Source of the DNA: Nocardioides sp.
Lineage (GTDB): Bacteria; Actinomycetota; Actinomycetes; Propionibacteriales; Nocardioidaceae
Direction of reading: 5' to 3'
Assembly: GCA_030452025.1 (NCBI GenBank)
Contig: JAKDNC010000173.1
Location: 1-7,365, forward strand
DNA length: 7,365 nucleotides
In this document: piece by piece, positions 6,951-7,365 of the stretch
Numbering within the stretch: position 1 is the stretch's first letter
Layout of the letters: the number at the start of each line of letters is the position of its first letter
Position numbers and translations under genes: made by a program
Notes under the pieces: model-generated
Told to the model about the DNA's origin: nothing
Databases searched by the model: none
The model's input: the letters and a program-made list of their open reading frames with translations, nothing else

Positions 6951-7339
6951 GGTCCCCCGGACGCCAGATCCTGGTCGCCGTGTACGCCGTGTTCGCGGTC
7001 GCCGCCGGAGCCCGTTCCGCCGTCCAGATCGCCACGAAGTTCGACGAGGCACCACTCGCCTACCTGCTCTCCGCCTTCGCCGCGGTCGTCTACGTGATCG
7101 CGACGGTGGCGTTGCGCTACCAGGGACAGCGCGCCACCAGGATCGCGCTCGCCGCGATCAGCCTCGAGCTGGTCGGGGTGCTGGCCGTCGGCGCGATCAG
7201 CACCGGCAACCCCGATCTCTTCCCCGACCAGACGGTGTGGTCGGAGTTCGGCGTCGGCTACGGCTTCATCCCGCTGGCCCTGCCGGTCATCGGGCTGTGG
7301 TGGCTGTGGCGGAACGGACGGCCCACCGTCAGTCGCTGA
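6944..7339 (+). CDS. Conserved actinobacterial integral membrane protein, function unknown
   Basis: This 131-residue protein has four likely membrane helices at about 9-29, 37-57, 65-85 and 105-122. Its composition and motifs match a widely distributed but uncharacterised actinobacterial membrane protein type: RSPGRQILVAVYAVFA at the start, ARSAVQIATKFDEAPLAYLL (23-42), and a loop with NPDLFPDQTVWSEFGVGYGF (89-108). The Arg24-Ser-x-x-Gln28 group inside helix 1 and the aromatic loop before helix 4 are the likely functional positions. Start choice: ATG at 6944 overlaps the previous gene by seven bases; GTG at 6947 would give a four-base GTGA overlap and a protein beginning directly with RSPGRQ, and is equally plausible. 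Either way it is translationally coupled to the preceding gene. No function is assigned. The 26 bases after its stop, to the window end, show nothing more than a CCCGG-T-CCGGG repeat. Confidence 0.85.
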   Translation: MVRSPGRQILVAVYAVFAVAAGARSAVQIATKFDEAPLAYLLSAFAAVVYVIATVALRYQGQRATRIALAAISLELVGVLAVGAISTGNPDLFPDQTVWSEFGVGYGFIPLALPVIGLWWLWRNGRPTVSR

Positions 7340-7365
7340 CGCCCGGTCCGGGTCGATCCGCGACC

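Noticed and set aside
7342..7352. CCCGG-T-CCGGG at the right edge as a terminator
   Set aside because: The one-base centre leaves no room for a full-length stem, no T-run follows within the window, and such repeats are common in GC-rich DNA.

Overview
The window is GC-rich DNA from an actinomycete. The evidence is strong G/C bias at codon third positions, GTG starts, an N-terminal fragment resembling mycothiol-dependent (maleylpyruvate isomerase-like) enzymes, and an actinobacterial-type methionine/alanine importer with a tiny partner subunit. A Nocardioides-like organism is a reasonable guess from the protein style, but this is inference. No mobile element, CRISPR array, tRNA or rRNA was seen, and the content looks chromosomal.

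Left part, minus strand (1-1610): an ACT-domain malic enzyme (228-1610), followed downstream on the same strand by the first 54 codons of a maleylpyruvate isomerase-family protein (164 to beyond position 1). The 63-base gap between them holds two small GC hairpins that may separate the transcripts.

Centre, plus strand (1751-4744): a TetR-family repressor and, 45 bases later, an MMPL (RND-type) exporter. The 140-base divergent region between the malic enzyme and the repressor holds the most striking non-coding signal of the window. Four copies of one hexamer (TGCACT/AGTGCA, alternating orientation) are arranged symmetrically about position 1740.5, inside an outer 7-base inverted repeat with the same centre. 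The array covers the likely promoter and start codon of the tetR gene, as expected for an autorepressed repressor-efflux unit.

Right part, plus strand (4866-7339): a neurotransmitter:sodium symporter-family transporter (MetP-like) overlaps by four bases a 37-codon single-helix protein (MetS-like), the known two-part architecture of methionine/alanine importers. Then come two small, overlapping, four-helix membrane proteins of unknown function. The first has no Shine-Dalgarno sequence and may be read from a leaderless mRNA.

No unmistakably new multi-gene system is visible. The most useful leads are the nested tetR operator, the tiny MetS gene that is easily missed, the dyad upstream of metP, and the uncharacterised membrane-protein pair.
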